NCBI GenBank assembly: GCA_009792885.1 | Contig: WMCF01000025.1 | Coordinates: forward strand, 8,892,123-8,956,122 | Direction: 5' to 3' | DNA length: 64,000 nt | From: Eremophila alpestris peregrina | Taxonomy: Eukaryota; Chordata; Aves; Passeriformes; Alaudidae | Shown here: piece by piece, positions 50,866 to 63,308 of the stretch | Position numbering within the stretch: the first letter of the stretch is position 1 | Layout of the letters: every line of letters begins with the position of its first letter | The notes under the pieces: model-generated | What the model saw: only the letters and a program-made list of their open reading frames with translations | Databases searched by the model: none | What the model was told of the DNA's origin: nothing | Translations under genes and position numbers: made by a program

Positions 50866-50884
50866 ATGGAGACCGCCGAGGAAG
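50866..50884 (+). CDS. MARCHF6: MARCHF6 coding exon 1
   Basis: Nineteen coding bases give METAEE and the first base of codon 7, followed by donor GTACCG. The exon sits inside a strong CpG island. The same short first coding exon is expected for vertebrate MARCHF6. Confidence 0.88.
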
Positions 50885-53800
50885 GTACCGCGCTCGCCCC
50901 GCGACCGCCGCCGGTCCCCGACCGGGGGCTCTGCCGGGGCAGCCTCGGAGGGTGTGGGGGGGGCGCGGGGGCGCAGGAGGAGGGTGTCACTGGCGCTGGG
51001 CGGGCCGGGGGTTGTTCACTCCCGGAGGGGCTTCTCGCACCGGGGCTGCAGGTGCCCGGGCCCCGCGCCTCCCTCACCGTGCCGGGCCCGCCGTGCCGCG
51101 GGGGCCGGGCCGGGCCGGGCCGGGCCGAGCTGAGGGGGGCAGCGTGTGAGGCGGCGCGCGCGGGTGCCCCTTACATAACCACGGGGAACGGGGAGCGGGG
51201 GGGCGGAAAGGGGGGCGGTGCCGGCTACACTCGGAGCGGGGCCGGGATGGACCGTACCTGGGCACCGGGGCCCGCCGGAACCACCCGCTGGCTGCGACTT
51301 TGCATGGGGAAGTGGGGGCCCGGGGGCGAAATGAGATCGCGGGGCGGAAAGCAGCAGCGGGGTGCGCACGCTGGGGCAGCGGGAGGGGCGGCCGGGAGGG
51401 CACTGCCCCGAGCTCCCTCCTGGCCGGCGGACCTTGTCGAACCCGGCCGGCCCTACAGCCCGGGGAGTCTTAAATTTCCGCGTGTGGCTGAATAGTAATA
51501 GCTGCTCCTTTCGCAAAGCTGACTTTGTTGCATGTGCTGGGCAGTCTGTTTGAAAAATTGAAGTCTGCAGGAGCTGGTATGTTTCTCTGTCCCTTTTACA
51601 ACAGACTAATACATAGTCACTTATCTAACTTTAAAAAAATTGTCAAGGATATCATAGTAATGAGAGGGTTTTTATGTGTAGTATCTATTTTTCAGGGTAT
51701 TGCTTTATTTGAGATCAAACATGGTTGTGTTTTGTCAGCACTTTTGTTATGCTTAGATAATCAAAATCTGAGAATTGTTAAGGTTGGAAGGGACCTCTGG
51801 AGTTCATCTACTCCAACCCCTCTGCCAAGGCAGGGTCAGCTAGAGCAGGTGACACAGGAATGTGTCCAGGTGGGTTTTGAATGTCTCCGGAGAGGGACTG
51901 TGTAATTCACACAGATACTGGAGAACTTTGATAGATCAGCACTTCATATTGTAGCATAAACCAAACTAAAAAAAGGATGTTTGTTGTGCTATGTTTCTTG
52001 CAGTATTTGAGCTTTGTTTGTCATCTCAAACAGTGAATACAAATACATATTGCAGTAGCAAGGCAGTTCCAAGGAAAGCATTTTGCATCTTGGCTTTTGT
52101 TACTTTGGCATCATTTTCAATGTTGCTTTTTATCAGGTGTCACTTGATTTTCCTGCTTGAGAGGATTAAAGAAAAAAAAAGCTGGAAAAACATGAACTAC
52201 TGGATGAAATAAGACAGCACCTTTGTAGCAGTGTCCTTTGGGTTGTGCTGTAGACATCTTTAATACCCATGATCACTGATGGTTTATCAGAATATTAATG
52301 TTTCTTAAATCTGACATTTAAAATTGCTTGCTGCAGCTCTGTAGACCAAGTCACTTAAACTGATGAAATCAACAACAAAGTGAAACTTTGATCGCTTGTC
52401 CTCTGGTTGCCCAGAAAAACTGGTTTTTATGCAAGCTGAGAAGTGGATACTCAGAAATGACCTCCTGATTTTCCACCACTCCAGCAGCTGATAAATCCAT
52501 CTGGGTGGATGTAATTCAAACAGCATAGTTGATAATTTGTTACAGGCTGTTACCAGTGGTCGACTTTGATCATACCTGACTTAAGTAGGTGAACAGAAAG
52601 ACCAGCAAGACAAAGAAGAGGAAGTCTTTCGTTACATCTTTAAGGCATTGTCTTCTTTAACTAAACCTTTGTGTTAAGTTCCACACTTGAAATTTGGACT
52701 TTTCTGGTTTTATATATAAGCACACACAAAGGCACATATATTTGCAGCCTTAGATATTATATTGTGGCCTTATCAATGTTGCCCTCAAAAGCTCCCAGTG
52801 GTAGCATGAAAGTAACCAGTCTATATACTCACTTTCCATAAATACCACTAGAATGTTACAACTTCTTCTACAGTTTCAAACCTCAGCTCCTACTATTAGA
52901 ACTTCACGCAGCTTGCCAGAACGCTGAAGAGACTTCCCAAGGTTAGAAAGCTCTGAACACCAGTAACAGCAGCAGCAAACACTGTGTTAGTGCCTTGAGA
53001 AGGAGGAAATACAGTATTATTGTGTGCTTGGACTTCTGCTGCAAAGTGTCAGGTGGACTTTCTGAGCTGGTGATTGTCTGATAACAGTGTTATGGCCACT
53101 GTGGTTCTGATGGGCTTTGTGCTTGACTGAACTGTGTTGTGGAGCTGGAAAACTGAACTGCATGGTGAGAGCTTAGGTAAGAGAGGCAGTTTAGGGTCAT
53201 GGTCAGACCTAAGTGGAATCTGCTTCACCTCAGAATGAATGGGAAAGTTGCTTCTCTGCAGCACTTGAAAGCAGCAGATACCAGCTTTTGCTGGAGAGGT
53301 AATTCTGGTTCTTTCTAGATAAATCAGTTTGCTGCTAAATAATCTTCACTTTTTGCTATTCCAGTGTTGAATTCACTAGGAGAGATAATAGGCAGTGAAT
53401 CATTCTCAGGGGGAACAGGAAAGAACTTACTATTCAAGGTCATTTTTTCCAAAACACATGCATGAAGAACAGGATGCAAAATGTGTGTGTACATAGAAAA
53501 ATAGTGATTCTTGCACAGTGGAATTCTCTTTTACGATGGCTGTAGATCATAAGGTGCAGAGCTTAACACATTGACCCTCAGCAGAGTTTATTGATTTGAA
53601 GCTATCAGTTGCTTAACAGTCCAAACAATTACACCCATTATATGTTTTTTTGGATTAATAAAACAAGTGGAAATATCTAGAAATTAGATATATAAAATAT
53701 ATCTATAAAATAGCTTTGAAAAAAATAAAATTTGGGTTTATTTTAGTAAGCTAACAGGCTAAAGTAAAGTAAAGAATTCTTTTGCTCACAGTAATGCAAA

Positions 53801-56800
53801 TTGCTTTTTCCTGAAAGTTTTGACAATAAGTGAACAGTTTGCTGTGAGAGTCAAGAGGCCATTAAATGAGCAGATTCAGAGAGCAGTGGGCACCTTTCAG
53901 GGAACAGTGTGCTTTTAGCTTGCTTTTGTTGGTGCCAGAGTATCCTTAAAGCAGTGGTTTCATGTGGTGTCTCGTGCTTGTCTGACCCCTTGTGAGGCTG
54001 ATCCAGCCTACGAAGTTGTCAGCTTGCTGTAGTGAAACAGCTCTGTTGGAAAGAATGCGGGAGGAGGTGGGCATGCCACAGCGAGTGGGTAGGGCCGGCC
54101 TGTCAGCTGGAGAGACCTGTCCTGTGCAGCCATCTGGAAGTGCTCTCTGCGATAAAAGAATCGTTTGTTAAGTGAAGTAGCAGTTCTGGCCATTCTTGTC
54201 AGCAGAGGAACCAGGGGCTCCTGATGTGTGCTGCAATACTGCAGATCATCTCTGCTCAACCTGGCAGTGATGGAAGTGCTCTTTGTGTCTCTTTGTAGCA
54301 TCACTGATGTGATACTGAATACCTGTTTCTGTTAATGCTAGGTTTTCATGCTGCAGGAATGAATTCTCTCGAACAACACTTTCATAGATAGAAAATTGTT
54401 TGAATTGAATGAACTGAATTCTTATGCTCTATGTGTAGAAATTATCCTAATGCTCTGTAAACTGAATACAGTCATAATGCAACTTCTTTATAGAAAAAAA
54501 AGTCAGTCTTTGGTGCCTTTTGGAAGTTTTTGTAGAAAAGCATTAACTTCTGAAGATTTTGGTCAAGAGCAGAGATAGGTGATTCAGACTTGAAATTGCA
54601 TATTTGCAGTATTCTCACATCAGTTGGTATTTTTCTGACAAAGATCTCTGATTTGCATGTGTTCCACTCTTGCATGTTTGCTGGATAGTGGTTGATAGAT
54701 AAATAATTAACAAAAGATGAAATCTCAAACTTGCATACTCTATAAAGATAGACATTTTATATTCACTTCCTTAATAGAAGTAAAAGGAAGTGTCAAGGGA
54801 AGATACCATGCATCTGTCAATAAACAGATGCAACTTGATTTTTATTTCTGTTTAATTGTGGGTTTAGAGCTCTGGCTAACTGAATGGTATAGCATTCCAT
54901 CTGTTCTTTAGAGGGAAAGGTTTATCCACAAAATCTCTTGCAACCTTTGGTTGTGAGAAAATGTCAAAATAGGGAATAAAGAAGGTGTGGGACCTATGGA
55001 AATATTACTGAAATTATGAAATAAGAAGTGAAAGTGTCTTTTCTTGCTAGACAGTAGGCTGTGTCCAAGTTGAGTAGCAAATTGCAAAATATGTCTGTTT
55101 GTTATTTTGGATTTTTTCCCTTTCATCAAGAGCACCAAGGAAACATCTGTGTTAGGGTCAAGAGCAGCAAATTACTTGAGTCATTGTTGGACATTATTAA
55201 ATCTCTTCTGTTCAGCCTCTGTTTAACTTATTCCAAATTCAGATGGAATTTTTCCATTTTGAAGTATCCACTTTGAAGAAAATTCTCCTTAACTGTTTGT
55301 TTGTTGTTTTAGTGATAACTCTTTAGGTAGAGAACATATCCTCCTGTAGTTTTACTGTGTCTATTTCCTAGAAATCCTAAAATTTTATAAGATGTGTTTT
55401 GAGTTTATGTAATGTGATCAGACAGATAATGTTCTTGTTGCTCCTTTTGTTGATCTCCCAGTCTCTGTCCTGCATCAGATGAAATCTTTCATACTCTTTC
55501 AATTTATTCTGCCTTTATTTTGCTACATGGTAAAGTTTCTAGTATATAACTGTGTAATTTGTCTTGAAAATTGGAGTTCTTTAAGCAGTAGTGTAATAAG
55601 CTTTTTGTCCTTGTTAGCAGATATATGCAGAGTCTGTCGGTCAGAAGGAACTCCTGAGAAACCCCTCTATCATCCATGTGTGTGTACTGGCAGTATTAAA
55701 TTTATTCATCAGGAATGGTGAGTTGTGTCTGTGTGTTTCTTATTTTATTTTCCCTAATCAATACATAATTAACATGTGTCTAAAAATGCTTCAAGTCTTC
55801 GGGTTAACTAGTGAAAAAAATAAAATTTTCCGTGGAAATTTGTTAGGGATTTTGATGTTTTTTACATGATGATTCATTGCAATTCAGAAAAAATTTATTA
55901 ATTATATATGGAAAGAAAGCACTGATAATTATTTGTGTTTGGGACTGCAGTTCTGATTGTATATCAGCATTATGAAAACTAAGTGAAAAATCAGTATGTT
56001 GGGGCTTTTTTGCCCGCTTCTAGTTGTGAATAGAAAGTCAAACCTCACAGAAAAAAAATTTTAAAAACCTATTGCTTTTTAGTCATTTTGAGGTGTGTTT
56101 GATCAGGAAGTGCTAAAGTAAAAACTGTAGTTCAGGTCTATATGGTCATTTCTGATGGTATTTTAATAGTCCTTCTTTCACAAATACAGCAGTTCTAAAT
56201 CTTAGTTGTGTGTATCTATATGCCATATCTTGGAGTATTTATAAGAACTGGTGTCACTGGTGGATATCTGGTGGATAACTGGTGTCCATGCCAGGACATC
56301 TGCTTTGATCAATACTATACTCAAAGAATGTTCTTTATCAACACTGTGACATATGTCAGTTTACCTTTTTCTACTGTTTGAGACCTACTTGACGACCTAA
56401 ATGGACTTAAACACATGCTAATTTAAGTCCTTAAATTAAATTGAGAGTACAAATACCCGGATTTAAGTGCAAAAGCAGAGAATTGGTGTGTTTTCCTTAA
56501 TGGAGGGATAGAGCTGAGAGATATATAGCATGTGTTAATGTGATCACTTTTTATTGCAGCTTAGTTCAGTGGCTTAAACACAGCAGAAAAGAATACTGTG
56601 AATTATGTAAGCACAGATTTGCTTTCACACCAAGTAAGTATGTTTTACTTGCTCCTGTTTTCTTCAGAATTTTTCTCACATAGTATCTATGAAGTGATTA
56701 CTTTTTCATTCAGCGTGGTAGATCCAAACTTGTGGTGTAACTTCTGTATTCTTGTTTTAATTGGAATTTTTATGCATGTTATTGCAGACTGTGAATTGCA

Positions 56801-59800
56801 TAAATAATGGATGATTTGATTCTTTCATAATCTTAAATGAGACATAAAAGTATTATTCTATACCTTTTCTGACAGCCTCAGTCCCATTCTTTTGTTGCCA
56901 ACATTACAGCATGTGGCATGTTTTCAGCTTCATTGATAAATTTGAGTTTTTGAAAGTCTGAATGGTAAAGTGAATCCATGGCAAAATTTGAATTTGAAAG
57001 GCACTTTTTAGTTACCTTTAAAGGATCTACCTGGAACACTAACACTTGGCTTCTGTCAGTTTCAGTTCAAGTGATCTTGACAGATAATAGAAATGATGAT
57101 TATTCCACTTACATTTCAATCAAGATATGCTAACTACTCAGTATTAAATTGCCTTTTATTTTAGATACAACTAAATAGGTTAGGCAACTTATGATGAAGA
57201 ATCTTCATATAGTTCCCAGAGGATTCTTAATTACATTTTAACTGATTGTAGTAGGAATAGGTGAGGTGGCAGGCTGGTATTATTTAGTGTTATCACTTTT
57301 TTGCCTGTTGAGCAGGTAAAGTGGGTTTTTTGCTACATTTTTCCCTTAAAATGTACTGATTTATTCCTGTTCCCTTCTCACCTTTTTTTTGTGTGTTGGA
57401 GTTTTTTTCCTCCTAGTTTTGTACTTTGGTAGAGAAAACTGAGGCTAAGGTGGTTTAGTACATATATTTTCTGTTCCAAAAACCCCTTAATCCACCTTCC
57501 TTCTATATGTTGTACCCCGATATGATGTATTTCTGCCAACAATTAATTAAACCCATTAGACCAGCGGTGAAATGTGCAACATTAACTCTGTCTTGGGAGG
57601 GTAATAGCATACTTTATGTTGAACACAGCAGTGCTTTCTGGTTATTATTCTTAAATACTACAGTGTATTGTCATATGAGGAATGTTAGAGATCGTCTGCT
57701 TTCAGGTTTTATTTGTTAAATATTTTTATAAAGGCATGATATTACTTCTGTATGGAGCTTTTGCAAACTAAGAGTGATACCCATTTCTGAATCTCCTTGC
57801 AAGCTAATTTGCCACTTTCAAAATTGCATACTGTGACTAGGTCCTCTACAGAATTTACAGAAAATGGCATTTCAGTGATTTATTAGCTGTTAAGAAAGAA
57901 GACTTTCTAGTTTTGTGTGAAAAGAAAAAAGCAAATCAAAGAAGTTTATAGTGTTTTCCTTGGGATCTAGGAGAAGAGGATGAGCTGCTCTAAACTAAAT
58001 ACACTTTATATGCATGTTACTGTTGATAAGAGGAGCTTTATTTACTGCCCTGTCAATAGAGGTATTCCTGCAGAAGTTAATTCTTTACTGTCACTGCTGT
58101 TGCCAGCACAGCTTGTAATGTAGTTGCAGGTTATGGACAGGAGAGAATTAATGTGGCTCAAAAAGTTCATAGGAGCTCTGAAATTGGTAATAAGGAACCA
58201 CATTCTTTCTCATGCAATAGAGTGTATCCTCCTTATTCAGCCTCTAGTAAAGGTCTGCTTATCTTCTGCCACACACTTGTCACTCCCCTGACTGAGCAGG
58301 CTCAGCTGATAAGGTTTTCTTCTTGGCTTTTCACATTGCAGTGCTTTCCCCCACCAGGTTTCACATACTCTTAGCACATCAGGTATCCTTCACAGATTCC
58401 TCCTGCCTTCCCTACCCATCGGGTCTTGTTTCATTGTTTCCCTTGCACCCAATACTCATGCAGTTACAGTTTCCTTAATTTCTCTTATCCTTCTTTCTTT
58501 GGAAGATAATGTGGCTGTCCAGTCTGGAAACTGGATCTGCGTGTGGGAGCAGGGAAGAAGTCACAGGTGCTGGAGAGAGAATGATAAGGCAGAAAAAAAA
58601 AGGGGACTTGGTTATATGCCAGTCGTCCCAAGCAAAGTTAGATCTGGCCTGTAACTCTGCCAGATGAGTTGTTTCACCATGGGATGTGGTCAAATAAACA
58701 CATGCATGTAATTAATATCTGTGCTCCAGCAGACAAGCACTAACAGTGTAATGGAGTATTAGTGCAGTTCATACCAGCAACTTCTCTCTTGCTTGGCTTG
58801 GTTTCCTTGCTAAGGCTGTTGCTGTCATTCTGTCAAAAATGCTCCCTTGCTAGTGTAACTTCTTGTGTATGGAGTATTCATAAACTATTTCTAGTGAATT
58901 TATTCTCTAAGTTCTGTGACTTTTGGGGATTTTTTAGCATCTGAACTGCTAGTTTAGTCTTGCTTGTAAGGAAGGTAAAAGGAGAAGATTCAACTTGTAT
59001 TTTGGCATGAGTACAAATGAACAATTTTTTTCTTTTGAATAATAGCATCATTCTCTAAATGTGTTTAGTCATGTAGGTAAATGACTCAATTTCAAATGCA
59101 TGTTTTAAAGCTAATTTTTTTATGTTTTAAAATTAATTCTTTTTCTGCAGTTCTAGAAGTTAATACAACTGTTAAAAAGTAGCTTTTGACACTTTTTGAT
59201 TGTCAAGGTACTTGTTCGTTGTTAACTTGTGAGTTTTCTTCCTGAGTTTTTAAAGAGTAACTACTCTGTATTCTTTTCCTCCCCGCTCATGTGGTTTCTT
59301 TTGTCATGTGCAAGGATGTGCTTCTATTAATGCTACAGTAAACATTCGTAAGCATTGACACATGAAAGAAGGTGAGGCTGTAGTTCCCAAGAAAGTACAG
59401 TTGTCAAAACTTCTCCATTCTGTAGGAGGTAGTGTTAACATAAATAGTGTCAAAAGCATAAATATATGCTGATCTTTGAGGATTGGGATGGGTTCATTTC
59501 TGGTCTTCCTGTGCAGCTTCATTGCTGGTATGTGACACAATGTCACAAGCTTAGTTAAAACAAAGACTGTAAAACTAAAGGAAGTATGAGTAGGATGTTC
59601 CTTATCATGTAATTTGGGTATTACATATTTGAAGGATATATTAAACTGATTTCTTTACCTGTTCGTTTTGATAAACTTTTAGCACAGTAGTCCATAGCTT
59701 CAGCATTTCTAGACAGTGTGATTTGAAAAAATAAACTTCTGGAACAAAATACTACATGCTGGCACAGAATTCAATGTGTCTTCTGCCAGCTCCAGTGTGC

Positions 59801-62800
59801 TGAGTATACACACAGCTGAGATTTATATGAATGTTATTTCATGTATTTGTTAGAGCTGTGCTTGCTTGAGAAGGAGTGTAGTTTTTCTCCTTTCACCTTC
59901 GTGGTCTGAAGCAAAGTCTGCATGTGTTTGAAAGGTATAAAAACACAGAAATATAGAATGGTTTGGGTTGGAAGGGTCTTTTGAAGATCATCTAGTCCAA
60001 CCTAAAGAATAACTCAGAAGCCCTGCTTTACCAAACCAGTGCTTTCACCCAGGAGCTATCAAATATGTGTTTTTTACTTATGAGTTACACAGTCTTATTT
60101 CACAGTCAGTGCATGAGGATGACTGAGGTGGCATATAAATGGCTTGCAAATGTAGTAGTAAATAAAAAAATCTATGGGTTACAAGTGTGATGATTCTGTG
60201 AAGAAGGCTAAATGGCAGCTTCTAAAGGTAGCCTTGTGTTTTTCCTACCTTATTTGTGTCAGTGTAAGCAGATTTTTGTCATACCATCTGTTTTGGAGAA
60301 GTAAAATTAATAATTGTGTTTCTGGAAAAGTTAGGCCTACAGGAGGGATGGGGAGGGTAGAACAAAACCCCACCTCCTGAAAACAATCAACCAAACAAAC
60401 CCTACCCAAATCTGGGATTCACAACTAAATTAGCAGTTTCACTGCATAGCAGTGACCTAAGTATCCAAAAAGCTTTCTAGTAGTTTTTCCACAATCTGTA
60501 CAGCTCAAAGAAATTGAGCTAAACCTATGAAAAACTCAGCCAAAGTCTCTTTGAATTTTGTGCTGTAATAGAAAAAAAAGATAATCTATTGTATCAATTG
60601 TTAGAAATATTTTTATTTGGGGGAACTGTGGTAAATAATGCAGGAATTTGGTTCCTCAAACTGAGTTTGGAAAGATCACTGGGATGGAAAGTAAGGGATG
60701 GAGGTCTGGTGAGGAGGATGCATGTGCAGAAGCAAATGAGGCCTCAGGCCTCAAAGTGGTAGTGGGGAGTGGATAAAGGCAGGTGCAGTGTGGACAGAAA
60801 ATGGCACTGGATGACAGACACAGATGGGGAGATAAGCTGTGAAAGTCACTGGCAGCAAGCTTCAGTGGTGCAGGGTGCTTGCACAACAGGGGTTCCTGTC
60901 ATGCTGGGAATACCTGCATTTCATGCACCTGAACGTTGCAGGACATAAAAGGATTTTACCTTACCATCATGGTATAAAGCTTCTAGGGGACAAAGCTGTG
61001 CATATTTTGAGGTAGGTGTCCACAGGCTAGTGCACAGGAAAAACAGCTTTCTTCACACCCTCAGCTTCTGAAATAATAAAAAAATCACCAAATTGTTAAA
61101 ATTTGGGTGCTATAGCTTGTCTTCTCTGAGTAGTAGCTACATTGTGCTTTTATTTGAAAAGCTCTGTTGTAACCTAAAGCCTTTAGAAAAGTGAGCGCAC
61201 AAAGTGCTAACTTTCATAAGCACTTTCTGCTTTGAGTTAGGATGGACATTCTTTCTTGCAGTTCCTTGTGTGTGTTCAGTAATACCTGGAAGATGCTTTT
61301 TTTTTTTTTTAATTTCAAATATTTTCGACTTAACTTGTCCCTGACAAATAAATCATTAATACAAAATTAATGTTTTCAGTGTAGTCTTTGTTGTAAAGTG
61401 TTGATCAAAATATATTTTTTGAAAACAAGAAAGTTCTCAAAGTATCTGCTGAATTGTCTGAGTACTACTATAACTATTTAACAGATATACTCTAAATAGA
61501 TATTCTTTTGCACCCTTGACAAAGGTTTGTTGTCTCCTGTGGCAGACTTTTCCAGAACGTTTGTTCAGTGTGAGCTGAGATCATTAGTTAGACTTCAGCT
61601 GGCATTTTCTGTGGTTCCAAATTGTGTACTCAATCTGGTTCTGTAACAAGAAAATTGTAAGACAATGACAAAATATGTTTGTGTCCTGCTTTCAATTTGC
61701 TGCTCCATGTTCTCACAGCTACAGTTCCCTAGTGTTATACTTCTGGTCCTTTCTTTCATGAATTCCAGTTCCTTGCTAGATACCTGGCAAATAACAAGCT
61801 TTGAAATTTCAAACCAGTTACTACTTGTCTCAGGGGTACTGTTTTGTTGTTACTTTGTGTCAGTTATATATAATCCACGTATTGCTGAAATGCACGAGTC
61901 TCTCCCCATTCTTTGACTGCTTCTGGATGTTGATACTGTTTGTCTGTGTTCTTCAGTTCTCTTTACAATACAGAAAATGAGGGAAATAGCCCTGGAGAGA
62001 AAATAATTTCTTTGTCCTGTAGAGGCTTCTTCTCTGAAACTAGTAAAAGGGGCTGCAGGTAGCTAGCATAAAGCAGTATTTGTTACACTGTTAAAGGATT
62101 GCTCATGAGAAGAAATGAAAACTTTTCTATTTGTTCTTATAAAAATTGAGTTTCCTTATGTAGTTAGAAGTATGTGAGGTTTTAAAAGATAGTCCATAAT
62201 GTTAAGTCTTCAAGCACAGATGTTTCCAACATAACAAACATCGAGGCAGCAATGTCTTTATGTAACTCCCAAATACAGTTTATCTTCTTTATTCAAATCT
62301 GTTACTGATAGTGAGCATTACTTCTTGGTATCCATGTCAGTGTGTAGAAACCAAGTACATGTAATGAAATTGTTAGATGTTTTCTAATTGTTTGCAAAAT
62401 AAGACCTCACCACTGTTTTTCTTGACTTTTGAGTAGGGATGGGCCTATGCAACATATAGGTGTTGAATTTAAAAAGTCAAGAAGATCTAGTATTATGAGA
62501 ATATCTGTGCAGGATGAGAGATTTACATTGTGCTCTGTGGTAGGAACATCCTTAGAAGAAATTCTGCATGATATGAAACAGATATCTGTTGAAAGTCAGT
62601 CATTGTGTGTATATGTCGGTGTTTGTAGATACTTAATCAGTTCTTTTCAATTTTCTTCCCCATGTGCTGCTTTTATTTTGCTGGGGGTTTTTTGTTCTGT
62701 GGTATTGGATAGCAAGTAGAATTTAAATTACCTAGCACGAACAAATGGATAGTATGCAATTGCTAATTGCTCTTGTTACTTGTGCCCTTTCCATGAACTA

Positions 62801-63308
62801 GGTTTATAAATCTTGGAGGTAGTATTAAGTGAGATTGATACTGATTTTAGAATCTACTTTTTCTTGAGCTTACTTTTAGGTTATTGGAGTTTACATTTAA
62901 CAAATAAAGCTATTAAAAAACTTCTCTTTGGTCAAAAACTGGCATGGAGCTTATTAATATTCCCATTCCACTCAGAACACGATGAAACAAATGTGTTATG
63001 TGAATTTTTTTCGTTGTTTGTTTGGATTCATCTCTTGAGAATATAAAATATGCGTATTCTTCTAGTAAGCTTTTGTCAGCTATGAACAGTTTGTAGTTGG
63101 CAGAACTTTCACATAAATACTTCTCTTAAGGACAAAGTGTTTCATAAGTGCCTCTTCTACACAGTTTATTCCCCAGATATGCCTTCACGGCTTCCAATCC
63201 AAGACATCTTTGCTGGACTGGTTACGAGTATTGGCACAGCAATACGATACTGGTTTCATTATACACTTGTGGCCTTTGCATGGTTGGGAGTAGTACCTCT
63301 TACTGCAT
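50866..63308 (+). CDS. MARCHF6: MARCHF6 (MARCH6/TEB4): ER-membrane RING-CH E3 ubiquitin ligase, first four coding exons, incomplete
   Basis: Orthologue of yeast Doa10, a multi-pass ER membrane E3 ligase that ubiquitinates ERAD substrates and sterol enzymes such as squalene monooxygenase. Coding exons in the window are 50866-50884, 55621-55717, 56560-56633 and 63165-63308 (19, 97, 74 and 144 nt), each bounded by AG and GT and joined in frame for 111 residues plus one base. The C4HC3 RING-CH ligands are all visible: Cys9, Cys12, Cys26, Cys28, His36, Cys39, Cys52 and Cys55. Exon 4 adds PDMPSRLPIQD and the first hydrophobic stretch, WFHYTLVAFAWLGVVPL. The vertebrate protein is about 910 residues, so the rest lies beyond the right edge. 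The start is the first ATG in the CpG-rich leader and gives METAEE, matching the family N-terminus. The family is recognised with high certainty. Confidence 0.95.
51481..55620 (+). other. MARCHF6: MARCHF6 intron 1 (outside the CpG island)
   Basis: AT-rich intron with one CR1 fragment. No other feature is supported. Confidence 0.7.
51757..51905 (-). mobile_element. CR1 LINE 3' fragment in MARCHF6 intron 1
   Basis: The + strand has TTAAGGTTGGAAGGGACCTC, then CTCCAACCCCTCTGCCAAGG and GGTGGGTTTTGAATGTCTCC, the reverse of the CR1 3' end. Confidence 0.9.
55621..55717 (+). CDS. MARCHF6: MARCHF6 coding exon 2 (first part of RING-CH)
   Basis: Acceptor TTAGCAG precedes DICRVCRSEGTPEKPL, then HPCVCTGSIKFIHQE and two bases of the Cys39 codon. 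The donor is GTGAGT. The exon contributes zinc ligands Cys9, Cys12, Cys26, Cys28 and His36. Confidence 0.95.
56560..56633 (+). CDS. MARCHF6: MARCHF6 coding exon 3 (second part of RING-CH)
   Basis: Acceptor TTATTGCAG precedes the bases completing Cys39, then LVQWLKHSRKEYCELC and KHRFAFTP. The donor is GTAAGT. It completes the RING-CH with Cys52 and Cys55. Confidence 0.95.
56634..63164 (+). other. MARCHF6: MARCHF6 intron 3
   Basis: A 6.5-kb AT-rich intron with a small CR1 tip at 59.9 kb. An unexplained open stretch near 62.43 kb is discussed in the findings. Confidence 0.7.
59944..60010 (-). mobile_element. CR1 LINE 3' tip in MARCHF6 intron 3
   Basis: ACAGAAATATAGAATGGTTTGGGTTGGAAGG followed by GATCATCTAGTCCAACCTAA is the reverse of the extreme CR1 3' end. 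Only about 65 bases remain. Confidence 0.82.
63165..63308 (+). CDS. MARCHF6: MARCHF6 coding exon 4 (first membrane region)
   Basis: After acceptor CTACACAG the exon reads IYSPDMPSRLPIQDIF, then a hydrophobic stretch to VVPLTA, with donor GTAAGT at 63309. Phase 1 leaves, so translation continues in an exon outside the window. Confidence 0.95.

Larger units (their letters stand above)
50590..51480 (+). promoter_or_regulatory. MARCHF6: MARCHF6 CpG-island promoter and 5' end
   Basis: About 900 bases of very GC- and CpG-rich DNA surround the first coding exon. No TATA box is evident; a GC box (CCCCGCCCCC) lies at 50810-50819, 47 bases before the ATG. The island continues about 600 bases into intron 1. 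This is the usual architecture of a broadly expressed gene. Confidence 0.85.

Noticed and set aside
50582..51495. Long Pro/Arg/Gly/Ala-rich open frames around the MARCHF6 promoter
   Set aside because: GC-rich CpG islands lack stop codons by composition; the frames run across the exon 1 donor and have no family features.
62437..62620. Extra MARCHF6 exon in intron 3
   Set aside because: Entering with phase 1 from exon 3 meets TAG within a few codons, and exon 3 joins exon 4 directly with the family sequence.
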